Below are positions 43,291-53,085 of a stretch of 64,000 nucleotides of DNA, piece by piece. The translations under genes and the position numbers were made by a program. Source of the stretch: Natronorubrum bangense. Lineage in GTDB: Archaea > Halobacteriota > Halobacteria > Halobacteriales > Natrialbaceae. Position 1 is the first letter of the stretch; each line of letters begins with the position of its first letter. The notes under the pieces are model-generated. The model was not told where the DNA came from and searched no databases. It worked only from the letters and a program-made list of their open reading frames with translations. Location of the stretch: assembly GCF_004799645.1 (NCBI RefSeq), contig NZ_CP031305.1:1054001-1118000 (forward strand), in the 5' to 3' direction.

Positions 43291-44259
43291 TCAGTGGGTT
43301 CGATCGACGAGTTGCTCGAGCGTGCGCGTGACGGCCTCGAGAGTGGCTTCGCTGAGAGACGTCGTGTACGACCAGTTGTCGACACCCTCGTAGCCGTCGT
43401 GGTGGTGGAAATCGTCGTGATTGCCACAGCCACGTCCGTGCCAGCGAGTCCCACCACCGATCTCGTCCGGCCCGGCGTAGGCGGTCGCCATCGGTGACAC
43501 ACGCATCGTGTCGTCGTCGGTTCGTACCGCAGTCCCGAGGGAGTGATCGCAGCCAGAGCCGCCGACTGTCTCGGCAACGCTGGACGAGATGAACGTGTGT
43601 AGCGTCTCGTGAATCGCCATATTCCGTGTCACCGCCCGCGAGTCCCAGAACTCGGTTGCGCCGAGGTTTGCGACGGTTCCGGCGTCTCCGGTAGTTCCTT
43701 CGGTGTCGTTTCCGACCAGTGCGTTCGGTGACAGCGTCCCGCCGTAGCCGAGCCGGTAATTAAACGGTGCCCAGCACAACAGCAGATGGCAGGTCGATCC
43801 AGTGAGAGCGTTTCGCTCCCGGAGGCGATCGTCGAAGACCTCGAGGACCGTCTCGAGTGACGGGAAGAGTGCCTCCGACGACCGTGGCGTCGCCGAGAAC
43901 GGAAAGCGAACCAGCGTGCCGCGGTCGATGCGTGCCTCGAGTCCCTCGAGTCGCGAGCGCTCGTGGGCGTACGCGAGGATCTGGTCGAACGCATCCTCGA
44001 TCGCCGAACGAGCATCTCGAAACGGTGGCGGCCAGTCGTCTCGGATGCCGTCGAACCCGTATCGGACCCAGGCTCGAAGCGCCACTGGGCCGGGATAGAC
44101 GCGGACGTGAATCGGTGTGCCGTCGACGGCTTGCTCGTCGAAACGGTGGGTCAGCGTCGAGAACGCAGCTGCACCGCCGACCGATGTAAGCAGCTCTCGA
44201 CGAGAGACGATTCGTCTCGCCCTATCCGCGGAGCGGTGGGTTCGAAGCGAGGGAGTCAC
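43291..44259 (-). CDS. Tat-exported protein with HExxH zincin motif
   Basis: A 322-residue protein I cannot place in a named family. The N-terminus has a twin-Arg motif (RIVSRRELLTSVGGAAAF), so it is probably exported folded by Tat; no lipobox is visible. In NMAIHETLHTF the residues H217, E218 and H221 form an HExxH zinc site. Further conserved-looking blocks are WDSRAVTRN and the His-rich NHDDFHHHDGYEG near residue 285. Such a domain arrangement suggests a secreted metallopeptidase or metal-binding protein, without evidence for activity. It lies alone between rpl39e and thpR. Confidence 0.75.
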   Translation of the reverse strand: MTPSLRTHRSADRARRIVSRRELLTSVGGAAAFSTLTHRFDEQAVDGTPIHVRVYPGPVALRAWVRYGFDGIRDDWPPPFRDARSAIEDAFDQILAYAHERSRLEGLEARIDRGTLVRFPFSATPRSSEALFPSLETVLEVFDDRLRERNALTGSTCHLLLCWAPFNYRLGYGGTLSPNALVGNDTEGTTGDAGTVANLGATEFWDSRAVTRNMAIHETLHTFISSSVAETVGGSGCDHSLGTAVRTDDDTMRVSPMATAYAGPDEIGGGTRWHGRGCGNHDDFHHHDGYEGVDNWSYTTSLSEATLEAVTRTLEQLVDRTH

Positions 44260-44416
44260 GGCTGATCGCTGCGCGGTCCAGTCGCCATCGTTCCGTAGAC
44301 ACTACACCAGTGACCAGAATGGGAGTTTGACTTGCAGGTGCCGCCCGAGTCAAGTCGGGACGGCCGTGGTAGACTCGAGCGAGTCGGCAGTCAGTGCTCG
44401 CCCGCGACCGAGACAG

Positions 44417-44974
44417 CTACTCGAGCGGGAACGAGTCGACCGTCGAGTACACCGGCCCTTCATCCGTGAGGGTGCTCTCGGTCAGCTGAATCGCGTCGAC
44501 ACGCGCTTTACCGATCGTTGGATCACGTTCTCGAACGAGGTCCTGTACCAGCTCCTTCCCGCCTGCATGCTGCATGCGTGCGAGCGTGACGTGGGGCGTA
44601 AACTCGTGTGACTCCGGATCGAACCCCAGAGCCGTCATTCGGCTCTCGATCGCGTCGTGGAGTCGTGTGAGTTCCTCGCCACCCGTTTCGGTACCGACCC
44701 AGACGACGCTGATGTACTCGAGGTCGGGAAAGACCCCCAGGCCACCGTACCGGACGGTGAACGGATCGACGTCGGCGTCGGCGACAGCGGCCTCGAGTTC
44801 GCGCTCGAGGGCCGGGAGCTGATCCGCATCTACGTCGCCGAGAAACTTCAGCGTCACATGGGTCTGTTCGGGATCGGTGAAGTTGAGCCCACTTGCGTCT
44901 TCGAACTCGGCTTGCAGGTCGGCGACCGCTTCTGTGAGGTCGTCTGGGAGGTCGACACTGACGAACAGTCGCAT
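44417..44974 (-). CDS. thpR: RNA 2',3'-cyclic phosphodiesterase
   Basis: A 185-residue 2H phosphoesterase. The two HxTx motifs are HVTLKFLG near residue 39 and HVTLARM near residue 125, which together open 2',3'-cyclic phosphates. The start at 44974 (MRLFVSVDLPDDL) is the canonical ThpR/LigT N-terminus; upstream residues to 45031 are Ala/Val/Thr-rich and rejected. It is 66 nt downstream of the wtp ABC ATPase gene and may be co-transcribed with it by chance. Confidence 0.93.
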   Translation of the reverse strand: MRLFVSVDLPDDLTEAVADLQAEFEDASGLNFTDPEQTHVTLKFLGDVDADQLPALERELEAAVADADVDPFTVRYGGLGVFPDLEYISVVWVGTETGGEELTRLHDAIESRMTALGFDPESHEFTPHVTLARMQHAGGKELVQDLVRERDPTIGKARVDAIQLTESTLTDEGPVYSTVDSFPLE

Positions 44975-45040
44975 ACTCGAGCCATCGCTGGCGGTGTACT
45001 CAATGGTGACGGTGGGGGCGACCACGGCCATCGGGGTCGG

Positions 45041-46105
45041 TTAACAGGTGTCGGGACCGAATAGCTGTATGCTGTCCGGAGGGAACTCGACCCAGAGCGT
45101 CTCGCCAGTTTCGTTCGGGGGTTCGGACTGCTCGACGACGAGTTCGTCACCCGTTATGGACTGCACGGTCACGTCGTACCGACGGCCGATATCCGCGATA
45201 TGGACGACTTCACACGGCAGCGACGGCGTCGTCCCGGGGGTCGCAGAGTGCCGAAGCGAGAGGTCTTTCGGGCGAATATGACACGTGACCGGCGTTCCCG
45301 CTGACAGCTCACGCGCTGTGTTGTCGAGTCTGATCTCGTGTGTCCCCAGTGCGATCGTAAGTGGGTGTTGGTCGACGACGGTCGCCGCGAGCGTGTTCGA
45401 GCGGCCGAGAAACGACGCCACGAAGGGGGTTGGTGGCGACTCGTAGAGCGTTCGTGGCTGCCCAACGCCAGCAACCTGCCCGTCGTTCATCACCACGAGC
45501 CGATCCGCAAGCGCCATCGCCTCCTCCTGATCGTGAGTAACGAAGAGTGTCGTAACTCCGGTTTCGCGCTGGATACGTGCGATCTCATCTCGAAGCTGTT
45601 CACGTAACGTTCGGTCGAGCGCCGACAGCGGCTCGTCGAGGACGAGGACGTCCGGCTGTGGCGCCAGCGCTCGAGCCAACTCCACGCGGCGCTGTTGGCC
45701 ACCGCTCAGTTCCGAGGGAGCGGCGGTCCGCTGGTCGTGGAGATCGACCAGCTCGAGGTAGTCGGCCACGAGTTCGTCACGCCGAGCAGGTTCGATATCG
45801 CGTGCGTTGAGTCCGTATGCGACGTTCTCACTGACAGTCATATGTGGGTACAGCGTCGGTTGCTGGAAGACGATGCCGACGCGGCGTGTCTCGGGTGGGG
45901 TGTCGGTGACGTCTTCGCCGCGAAGCACCACTCGGCCCGTTGTCGGTCGAACGTGGCCGGCGATCGCCTGAACGATCGTCGTCTTTCCACAGCCACTCGG
46001 GCCGAGCAGTGCGACCAGTTCTCCCGACTCGAGGCCGAACGAGACGTCGTCGACGGCCAGTTCGGTGCCGTATCGGTGCGAGAGCTGCTCAAGTTCGAGG
46101 ATCAT
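45041..46105 (-). CDS. wtpC: ABC transporter ATPase, molybdate/tungstate type
   Basis: A 354-residue ATPase of the oxyanion-importer type: Walker A GPSGCGKTT near 33, LSGGQQRRVELARAL near 131, Walker B VLVLDEPLSALD near 152, followed by a TOBE-like domain. It is the third gene of a wtpA-B-C operon and overlaps the permease gene by 4 nt. It powers import of molybdate or tungstate needed for molybdopterin or tungstopterin enzymes. Confidence 0.9.
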   Translation of the reverse strand: MILELEQLSHRYGTELAVDDVSFGLESGELVALLGPSGCGKTTIVQAIAGHVRPTTGRVVLRGEDVTDTPPETRRVGIVFQQPTLYPHMTVSENVAYGLNARDIEPARRDELVADYLELVDLHDQRTAAPSELSGGQQRRVELARALAPQPDVLVLDEPLSALDRTLREQLRDEIARIQRETGVTTLFVTHDQEEAMALADRLVVMNDGQVAGVGQPRTLYESPPTPFVASFLGRSNTLAATVVDQHPLTIALGTHEIRLDNTARELSAGTPVTCHIRPKDLSLRHSATPGTTPSLPCEVVHIADIGRRYDVTVQSITGDELVVEQSEPPNETGETLWVEFPPDSIQLFGPDTC

Positions 46106-46920
46106 TCGTCGACCACCGTCGGGACCCGTCCAAGTCGCTGGACTGCTGCGAGGACGACGAGCGTAATGGCGAGGAGTGCAAGCCCCAGCGGGACGATAGC
46201 GTCGATCCCGCCGGCGATGAAGTCAACCCAAATACGGGTTGGCATCGTTCGTGGGTTGTAGGCGACCATCATCGTCGCACCGAACTCCCCGATCGCCCGT
46301 GCGAACGTCAGGACGATCCCCGCGACGATCGCACCACGAGCCATCGGAATCGAGACGTTCCAAAACGTCGAGAGCGGCCCGTATCCCAGCGACCGTGAGG
46401 CCTGTTCCAACCGCTCGTCGATGGCACCGAAGCCAGCTCTGGCGGTGATGATGACGAACGGCGCGGCGACGAACGTCTGTGCGAGGATGACACCGAGGAG
46501 ACTGTCTGTAAGCGAGATCCCGACGGCAGCAGCAGCCGCGCCGATCGGTGTAAACCGGCCAACGGCCGTCAGCAACATCGCACCGCCGACGACCGGTGGG
46601 ATGATCAGCGGCAACACGACCAGTGCCTCCACGAGACGCTTACCCACGAACGACGTGCGAGCGAGTACGTACGCGAGCGGGACGCCGAACACGGTCGCGA
46701 TTGCCGTCGAGATGGGGGCCGTAAGCAGCGAGTTCCGGATCGCCACCTGCGCTTCCGGCGTCGACAGTCCAGCGACGACGTTTGATATCCCGGTCCGGGA
46801 CAGGAACGCGACGAACGGAATCGCAAAGTAGAGCAGAATCACCCCACCGAGGACGGCTGGGAGCAGGAGCTCCGGCATTCGCCGAGAGTAGCCGGACAGG
46901 GGCGGCCGAGAGAGGCTCAT
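46102..46920 (-). CDS. wtpB: ABC transporter permease, molybdate/tungstate type
   Basis: A 272-residue permease with six helices. The first hydrophobic segment (LLLPAVLGGVILLYFAIPFV) follows a basic N-terminus, and the EAA loop (LEQASRSLGYGPLSTFWNVS) contacts the ATPase. Its sequence resembles ModB/WtpB permeases. It overlaps wtpA by 4 nt and wtpC by 4 nt. Confidence 0.88.
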   Translation of the reverse strand: MSLSRPPLSGYSRRMPELLLPAVLGGVILLYFAIPFVAFLSRTGISNVVAGLSTPEAQVAIRNSLLTAPISTAIATVFGVPLAYVLARTSFVGKRLVEALVVLPLIIPPVVGGAMLLTAVGRFTPIGAAAAAVGISLTDSLLGVILAQTFVAAPFVIITARAGFGAIDERLEQASRSLGYGPLSTFWNVSIPMARGAIVAGIVLTFARAIGEFGATMMVAYNPRTMPTRIWVDFIAGGIDAIVPLGLALLAITLVVLAAVQRLGRVPTVVDE

Positions 46921-47894
46921 ACGTCGATTACCTCCGGAAGCGCCCCCTCCGGACGCGGGAGGCTCTCGCTAACAGTGAGTCCTGCATCGACGAGCAGGTT
47001 CGGGTTGTCGATGAGAAACTGGACGAGCTGGTGGCCCGCATCGGGGTCGTCTGCCTCGTCGTTGACCGTGGCGTTGTACAGTATTGGCCGCCCTTCAGCA
47101 GTGTATCCCTCCTCATCCGTCGTGAACTCGACTGTCGCGTAGTGGGCTTCCAGTTCGGGGTTTGCGAAATTGTACGCGTCGGGAAACTCGAGAAACGGCA
47201 TCTCGTGATCGACCGCCATATTGTGATAGACGACCGACGCCGCTCGAGACCCGCTTTCGACGCCCGCCATCATCTGTGGCTCTTCGGGCTCCTCGTAGAC
47301 GCGCTCCAGTAGTTCGTCTTGGAGCCCCTCGAGGCCGTGTTCGGCCTCCGCAAGCTCGAACGCCTGGACGGCGCGATAGCCGAGCGGGTCGAGATCCGGA
47401 TCACCGATCGAGAGATCGCCGTCGTCACTCTCGAGGGCTAGCTCGTACCACGGGATACCGTCCTCGAGGTCCTGTCCAAACGCCGTCTCCGGGTTGTATC
47501 CGATCCCGAGACTGTTGGTCGCAAACTCGACGTCCCAGTCGGTGAACTCGCCGTACAAACGATCACGGAGCAGCGTCGAATCGGCGCTCACGATGACGTC
47601 GGGCTGTTTGGTTCGGTCTTCGACCATCCGCATCACCGCGTTGGCCCCATAGTACTCTCCGTGAACCGAGATTCCAGTTTCGTCCTCGAACGCCGGGCCG
47701 ATGTGGGATTCGAACGTCTGTGCGAGACTGCCAGCCGAAAGCACACGTACCGAGTTCGTCCCAGTTCCCAAACAGCCAGCGACACCGATGCCGACGAGGC
47801 TACCCGCTGTGGCGAGAGCTGTACGGCGGCTGACGCCGTCCCCATCATAATCGCCACCAAGATCCATATGACACAGTTTGGTTTCCTCGTTCAT
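46917..47894 (-). CDS. wtpA: molybdate/tungstate-binding lipoprotein
   Basis: A 325-residue binding protein. After a short start region, VSRRTALATAGSLVGIGVAGC gives a twin-Arg signal and the lipobox VAGC. The mature domain has SIGDPDLDPLGYRAVQAFEL, the oxyanion-binding motif of WtpA proteins. It binds tungstate or molybdate outside the cell. An in-frame ATG at 47867 is an alternative start. The promoter region upstream is AT-rich, but I see no clear TATA box. Heads the wtpABC operon. Confidence 0.85.
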   Translation of the reverse strand: MNEETKLCHMDLGGDYDGDGVSRRTALATAGSLVGIGVAGCLGTGTNSVRVLSAGSLAQTFESHIGPAFEDETGISVHGEYYGANAVMRMVEDRTKQPDVIVSADSTLLRDRLYGEFTDWDVEFATNSLGIGYNPETAFGQDLEDGIPWYELALESDDGDLSIGDPDLDPLGYRAVQAFELAEAEHGLEGLQDELLERVYEEPEEPQMMAGVESGSRAASVVYHNMAVDHEMPFLEFPDAYNFANPELEAHYATVEFTTDEEGYTAEGRPILYNATVNDEADDPDAGHQLVQFLIDNPNLLVDAGLTVSESLPRPEGALPEVIDV

Positions 47895-48114
47895 ATAACC
47901 ATATCCAATTTCTAATTCCTACTAATGTAACCACAAACAATTACTTATTCAGCGAGAGTGAGCATATGTCACAACCGGGTGAGCCCGCTGGACGGACGGT
48001 TCGTGTCGCCAACGCTGCCGTGCCGAGCGCCGACCGTCTGGCATTCGGTTACCGGTGACGGTTACGTGAAGGCTGTTAGGGCCGACGATTATATTGATAC
48101 GACACTTGCATACG

Positions 48115-49746
48115 ATGATGACCGACGTTGTCGTACTTGGCGGTGGGATCGGCGGCCTCACCACGGCGCACGAACTCGCCGAGCGCGGGTTCGACGTCAC
48201 CGTCGTCGAGGCCAACGACCGCTTCGGTGGAAAGGCCCGATCGGTACCGATCACGGACGATCCGAAGGCGCTACACGGTGAGCACGGCTTTCGGTTCTTC
48301 CCAGCGTTCTACCAGCACGTCATCGAGACGATGGATCGAATCCCCGACGGAACCGGGACCGTCGCCGAAAACCTCGTCGAGACCGAAGCGACACTCATCG
48401 CGAACGCCGACAGCCCGGGCCGGATCGCCGAGACGCGGACCCCCAACTCGCTGCGTGGGTGGCTCGAGGCACTGCGTCCGGCCTTTGCCGAGGACTTGCC
48501 CGACGACGACGTTCGCTTTCTGCTCGAACGACTCCTGTATCTGCTGACAGCCTGTGACGAGCGACGTGAGGGCGAGCTCGACGACATCTCCTGGTGGGAG
48601 TTCATCGATGCCGACAACCGCTCACAGGAGTTTCGTGATCGCCTCGCCTACGCGACCCAGTCACTCGTTGCGCTCCGACCCCAGGTCGGGAGCACCCGGA
48701 CGATCGGCACTATCTATCTGCAGCTCCTGTTCGGCCAGCTCGATCCCACCCAGCCGACCGAACGCGTCCTGAACGGACCGACCAGCGAGGCCTGGATCAA
48801 GCCATGGGTCCGCCATCTCGAGGCGCTCGACGTCGACCTCCGACCGGCCACGCCAGCGACGCAACTCGAGTTCGATGGCCGCCGGATCACCGGCGTCACG
48901 TTGGCCAACGGGGAGACGATCACAGCCGACGAGTACGTCCTCGCTGTTCCAGTCGAGATCGCCACCGAGTTCCTCACACGAAAGATGAGGCGTCTCGCAC
49001 CCGAACTCGAGCGGATCAGTCAACTCGAGACGGCGTGGATGAACGGGATCCAGTTCTACCTGACCGAAGACGTCGAGTTGACGCGGGGCCACCAGGTCTA
49101 CGCCGACGCGCCGTGGGCGCTGACATCGATCTCACAGCGACAGTTCTGGACAGGGTACAACGTCGCGGATCACGGTCCCGACGCGGTCGAAGGTGTCCTC
49201 TCGGTGATCGCCTCCGACTGGGATACACCCGGCATGCTCCACGAGAAGCCAGCCAGATCGTGTACGCGCGACGAGATTGCAACGGAGATCTGGGCACAGC
49301 TGAAAGCCCACCTGAACGTGACCGAGACGACGCTGGACGACGACATGCTCGTCGACTGGTTCCTCGATCCGGCGATCGTCGAACGCGACGACGGCGGCGT
49401 CGAGAACCGCTCACCACTGCTAATCAACACCGTCGGCGCGTTAGCGAACCGACCATCGGCCGACCCGGCGATCGACAATCTCACACTCGCAAGCGACTAC
49501 GTGCGGACGAACTCGGATCTGGCCTCGATGGAGTCGGCCAACGAAGCCGGCCGCCGCGCAGCGAACGCGATCCTCGAGCGACACGGACGGAAGGCAACGG
49601 TCGCGACCTGGGAGCTTACGGAGCCAGCCGTATTCGAGCCGTTCAAGCGACAGGACCGGTTTCGGTATCGGCTCGGCCTCCCGCATCCCGGTGACGTGAC
49701 CCACTCGATTCGAGGCGCAACCAGACGGCTCAGCAGCCGGCTCTGA
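48115..49746 (+). CDS. FAD-dependent oxidoreductase (phytoene/squalene desaturase-like)
   Basis: A 543-residue flavoprotein beginning MMTDVVVLGGGIGGLTTAHE with the GxGxxG dinucleotide-binding motif, then EANDRFGGKARS, typical of the amine-oxidase/phytoene desaturase superfamily. The C-terminal LTLASDYVRTNSDLASMESA plus GRRAANAIL closes the FAD domain. Members oxidise carotenoids, hydroxysqualene or amines. No carotenoid cluster is nearby, so the substrate is unknown. A TATA box (TTATATT, 48089-48095) precedes the ATG at 48115 by about 25 nt, supporting this start over 48094. Confidence 0.85.
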   Translation: MMTDVVVLGGGIGGLTTAHELAERGFDVTVVEANDRFGGKARSVPITDDPKALHGEHGFRFFPAFYQHVIETMDRIPDGTGTVAENLVETEATLIANADSPGRIAETRTPNSLRGWLEALRPAFAEDLPDDDVRFLLERLLYLLTACDERREGELDDISWWEFIDADNRSQEFRDRLAYATQSLVALRPQVGSTRTIGTIYLQLLFGQLDPTQPTERVLNGPTSEAWIKPWVRHLEALDVDLRPATPATQLEFDGRRITGVTLANGETITADEYVLAVPVEIATEFLTRKMRRLAPELERISQLETAWMNGIQFYLTEDVELTRGHQVYADAPWALTSISQRQFWTGYNVADHGPDAVEGVLSVIASDWDTPGMLHEKPARSCTRDEIATEIWAQLKAHLNVTETTLDDDMLVDWFLDPAIVERDDGGVENRSPLLINTVGALANRPSADPAIDNLTLASDYVRTNSDLASMESANEAGRRAANAILERHGRKATVATWELTEPAVFEPFKRQDRFRYRLGLPHPGDVTHSIRGATRRLSSRL

Positions 49747-49815
49747 AGCGTCTCTCAGGCACAGAGCCGATACCGGGTCGCAGCCCTTAACAGTCGTCGT
49801 CGCCAACGTCTGGCA

Positions 49816-50676
49816 ATGACTGATCGAGAGGGCAATCGCGACCACCAGTTCTCCGAAGGAGAGGGCTTCGAGGACACCTACGACGAGTTCGATCTGGATC
49901 CACCGGAACTGAACGTCGATCCGTCGAAGGTCGACCCGGTCGACTCCCGCGTCCTCGCCGACACGCTCGATGCGCGGACCATCAATCAGGACGAAGTCGA
50001 TGCGAGCGAGTTGCTCGACGTCGGGCTGAACTACATGCAGATCAACCGCTACGAACAGGCCACCGAGGCCTTCGAGCGGACCGCCCGCTTCGCCGAGGAT
50101 GACGGTCTCGCACAGGAGGCCTGGGTCAACAAAGGTGTCGCCCACGCCGAACTCGAGGAGTACGACGAGGCGATCGGTGCCCACCGCGAGGCGATTCGAA
50201 TCGACGGCGAGAGCGAACACGCCGCGACGGCCGAGACGAATCTCGCTTACGCACTCTGGGAGTTCGGCGAGACGACACAGGCTCTCGAGCACGCCGAACG
50301 CGCCGTCGAGATCGACGAGCGCTTCGCCGAAGGCTGGTTCAATCGCGCCTTTTTCCTCTCAGAGCGTGGCCTGGCCGAGGAGGCACTCCACTGTATCGAC
50401 AACGCCATTCGGCTGGGACTGCGCAACGCCAAAGTCCTCGAGGAGAAAGCCGAGATTCTCGAGGAACTGGGCGAGTACGACGAAGCCGAGGAGATCGCCG
50501 AGGAAGCAAACGAGATGCGTGAAGAAGCCGAACAGCGCATGATCGAACAGCGAAAGGAGATGCAAGGTCACACCCCTCCCGACGTCGATGAGCAGTCCGA
50601 GCGACAACAGGGCGGGGTCGATATCACGGATCCGGGGCGCGCATCCGATCGCGATGGCGAGTGGGAACTCGAGTAA
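49816..50676 (+). CDS. TPR-repeat protein
   Basis: A 286-residue protein with an acidic N-terminal extension (~residues 1-70), four to five tetratricopeptide repeats from ~70 to ~235 (for example VNKGVAHAELEEYDEAIGAH, AYALWEFGETTQALEHAERA, NRAFFLSERGLAEEALHCID) and a charged C-terminal tail with many Glu. TPR units mediate protein-protein binding. It precedes a DUF424 gene by 6 nt on the same strand, suggesting joint expression. Confidence 0.9.
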   Translation: MTDREGNRDHQFSEGEGFEDTYDEFDLDPPELNVDPSKVDPVDSRVLADTLDARTINQDEVDASELLDVGLNYMQINRYEQATEAFERTARFAEDDGLAQEAWVNKGVAHAELEEYDEAIGAHREAIRIDGESEHAATAETNLAYALWEFGETTQALEHAERAVEIDERFAEGWFNRAFFLSERGLAEEALHCIDNAIRLGLRNAKVLEEKAEILEELGEYDEAEEIAEEANEMREEAEQRMIEQRKEMQGHTPPDVDEQSERQQGGVDITDPGRASDRDGEWELE

Positions 50677-50682
50677 CGACGG

Positions 50683-50973
50683 ATGATCGTCAACGAACGA
50701 CAGACACCAGAAGGGCTGTTGGTCGCCGTCTGTGACGAGGCCGTCCTCGGCGAGACCTTCGAGGGCGAGGGAATCTCGCTGGCCGTCACCGAGGAGTTCT
50801 ACGGCGGCGAGACAGTCGACGAAGACGTCGTCGTCGACAGCCTCGCTCGAGCGACTGTCGCCAACATCGTCGGCACGGAAGCTGTCGAACTCGCCGTCGA
50901 GAACGGGTTCGTCGACGAGGCGAACGTCCTCGAGGTTGGGCCGACGCTGCACGCGCAGTTGCTGTGGCTGTAG
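50683..50973 (+). CDS. DUF424 family protein
   Basis: A 96-residue archaeal protein (MIVNERQTPEGLLVAVCDEA onward) with the pattern of DUF424: small alpha/beta fold, FYGGETVD, SLARATVANIVGTEAVELA. The family is archaea-specific, found near translation or RNA-modification genes. It lies 6 nt after the TPR gene, so co-transcription is likely. Function unknown. Confidence 0.85.
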   Translation: MIVNERQTPEGLLVAVCDEAVLGETFEGEGISLAVTEEFYGGETVDEDVVVDSLARATVANIVGTEAVELAVENGFVDEANVLEVGPTLHAQLLWL

Positions 50974-50999
50974 CCGGCGACACCGAAGGCAGCGCGGAG

Positions 51000-51875
51000 C
51001 TATAGATCAGTGTTTCTGAACCGATAGTAGCCGACGGCGACGGGGACGACGAGCCAGAACAGCAAGACGACGACGCCAAACCAGTCTTGCAGATAGAACG
51101 GCGCGTCACCTGCGTACCGTTCGGCCGGCGTCAGCTGGCTCGCCTCGAAATCCTCGAGTCCGTACTGAAACGTAAAGGGGAATACCTCGCCTTCGATAGC
51201 GTTGCTCGAAAGCGTCGTGTAGGCGGACATCGGGTTGAACTGCTCGAGGACGAGATACCACGTTTCGGCTTCGACCGGCGGCCCTTCGTCGTAGAGCAGG
51301 TAGTACGGCCCGGCAGTGACGAGTTCCCAGAGTGCGACAAAGAGCATGTAGAGGCCGACGACGAGCGCCATCGATTTGCCTCGTGTCGAAACACCAGCGG
51401 AGACGCCGACTGCGAGGCCCGCGAAGGCGACGCCGAACAGGAGCGTGATTGCGCCAAAGGCGACCCAATCGGCAAGCGGCACCGAGCCGAAAAAGGCCGC
51501 GCCCAACACGAGCGCGACGAGGAAGGCGAGGACGACGGCCGTGCCGACGACAGCCATCCGTCCGAGCAGTTTGCCGAAGACGACGTCGGTGCGGTTCGGC
51601 GGCAAGCCAAGCAGGAGTTTGATACTGCCCGAGCGACGCTCGCCGACGACGGCCATGTAGCCGGCGATCAGCGCGGCGATCGGCACGATCGTCTGCAGTG
51701 GGAAGCCAAGGAAGCCAAGCACCTCGGCCGCCGTCGCGTCGTCGGCCGTATACCAGATCGCCGTATAGCCGATGACAACGATCCCGACGAGCAGGCCGAT
51801 CAGCGACCAGAGCAGTTTCGATCGGCCGGCGTCCTCGAACTCCTTGCGGGCAACAGTCGTGATCTGTGCGGTCAT
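51000..51875 (-). CDS. ABC-2 type transporter permease
   Basis: A 291-residue membrane protein with about six hydrophobic segments. The N-terminal cytosolic stretch ITTVARKEFEDAGRSKL leads into TM1, and VVGERRSGSIKLLLGLPPNR is the conserved ABC-2 exporter loop. It overlaps its ATPase gene by 4 nt. The pair resembles NatAB-like or antibiotic exporter systems; the cargo is unknown. Confidence 0.88.
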   Translation of the reverse strand: MTAQITTVARKEFEDAGRSKLLWSLIGLLVGIVVIGYTAIWYTADDATAAEVLGFLGFPLQTIVPIAALIAGYMAVVGERRSGSIKLLLGLPPNRTDVVFGKLLGRMAVVGTAVVLAFLVALVLGAAFFGSVPLADWVAFGAITLLFGVAFAGLAVGVSAGVSTRGKSMALVVGLYMLFVALWELVTAGPYYLLYDEGPPVEAETWYLVLEQFNPMSAYTTLSSNAIEGEVFPFTFQYGLEDFEASQLTPAERYAGDAPFYLQDWFGVVVLLFWLVVPVAVGYYRFRNTDL

Positions 51876-52852
51876 TGGTCCACCTCCGTGGCCACAGCCT
51901 CGGGAGCCGCTGTGTCGTCAGTTGCCTGCACCCCAGCGTCCCCCTCACCGTTGGTGAGTGTGGTAAACAGCGACTCGAGCGAGACGTCGTCGATTCGAAG
52001 GTCCTGAATCGTTGCGCCTGCGGCGTCGAGCGCAGTCACGATGGTCGCTTTCGCCGCCGGATCGGCGATCGAACACTCGAGCGTCTGTCCAGCGGCGGCG
52101 ACGGCAGTGATTCCAGCAACGCCACGAGCGGTCTCGAGATGGCCATCGGCAGCGTCGGCAAGTGTGAGTTCCATCGTCGCCCCGTCACCAAGCGACTCTC
52201 GGAGCCCCTCAATGGTGTCGACGGCGACGAGCGTACCCTCATTCAATACGCCGATACGATCACAGACTGCTTCGACGTGCTCTAAGATGTGACTCGAGAA
52301 GAAGACGGTCGTCCCGCGGTCGGCCTCCGCGCGGACGAGGTCTTGCATCTCACGGATCCCGTGGGGATCGAGCCCGGAGGAGGGCTCGTCCATAATCAGC
52401 AGGTCGGGGTCGCCGACCAGCGCCATCCCAGTCGCGAGGCGCTGGCGCATCCCCTTGGAGTAGTCGCCAGCCGGCCGCGCGGCGTCCTCGACCGAGAGGC
52501 CGACGCGCTCGAGGATCGCCTCGGGGTCGTTCGTGGCGTCTTTGGTGTCGATTGCGAACTCGATATGTCGACGGCCAGAGAGTCGCGGGTAGATGTCGAA
52601 CCCCTCCGGCAGGACACCGACACGGGGGCTGATCTCGTCTGCCTCGTCCTGAGCGTCGTAGCCGAGCACTGTCGCCGATCCCGATGTCGGGCGAGCGAAG
52701 TCGAGTAACATGTTGATGGTGGTCGACTTCCCCGCCCCGTTTGGGCCCAGAAAGCCGAACACTTCGCCGTCTTCGATCGTCAGATCGAGGTCGTCGACGG
52801 CGGTCAACTCACCGTAGGTTTTCGTCAACCCAGTCGTTTCGATCGCGGTCAT
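51872..52852 (-). CDS. ABC transporter ATPase (NatA-like exporter)
   Basis: A 326-residue ATPase. Walker A GPNGAGKST is near residue 37, signature YSKGMRQRLATGMAL near 137, Walker B LLIMDEPSSGLDP near 155. A C-terminal regulatory extension of ~90 residues follows. It drives the ABC-2 permease encoded downstream. A TATA-like TTATATG lies 25-30 nt upstream of the start, on the minus strand. Confidence 0.92.
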   Translation of the reverse strand: MTAIETTGLTKTYGELTAVDDLDLTIEDGEVFGFLGPNGAGKSTTINMLLDFARPTSGSATVLGYDAQDEADEISPRVGVLPEGFDIYPRLSGRRHIEFAIDTKDATNDPEAILERVGLSVEDAARPAGDYSKGMRQRLATGMALVGDPDLLIMDEPSSGLDPHGIREMQDLVRAEADRGTTVFFSSHILEHVEAVCDRIGVLNEGTLVAVDTIEGLRESLGDGATMELTLADAADGHLETARGVAGITAVAAAGQTLECSIADPAAKATIVTALDAAGATIQDLRIDDVSLESLFTTLTNGEGDAGVQATDDTAAPEAVATEVDQ

Positions 52853-53085
52853 CTTGTTGGTACATACACAGGAATTGCATATAATCGACGGGCCGCAGTT
52901 TCAGGTACGGAAACTCCTTCAACACCCCCAAAGTGTGCGTTTTCGCCATAGCCAGCATCGTCGCCACTGGTACCCTCGAATCGACGGCGAGATCCCACAG
53001 CTTGCAGGTCGAGAGTGGACGATTCCATCCGTCTAGATGCCCGAGACCGAAGGAGTGTTTTGTCTGCGATACCTCTGGCTACATA

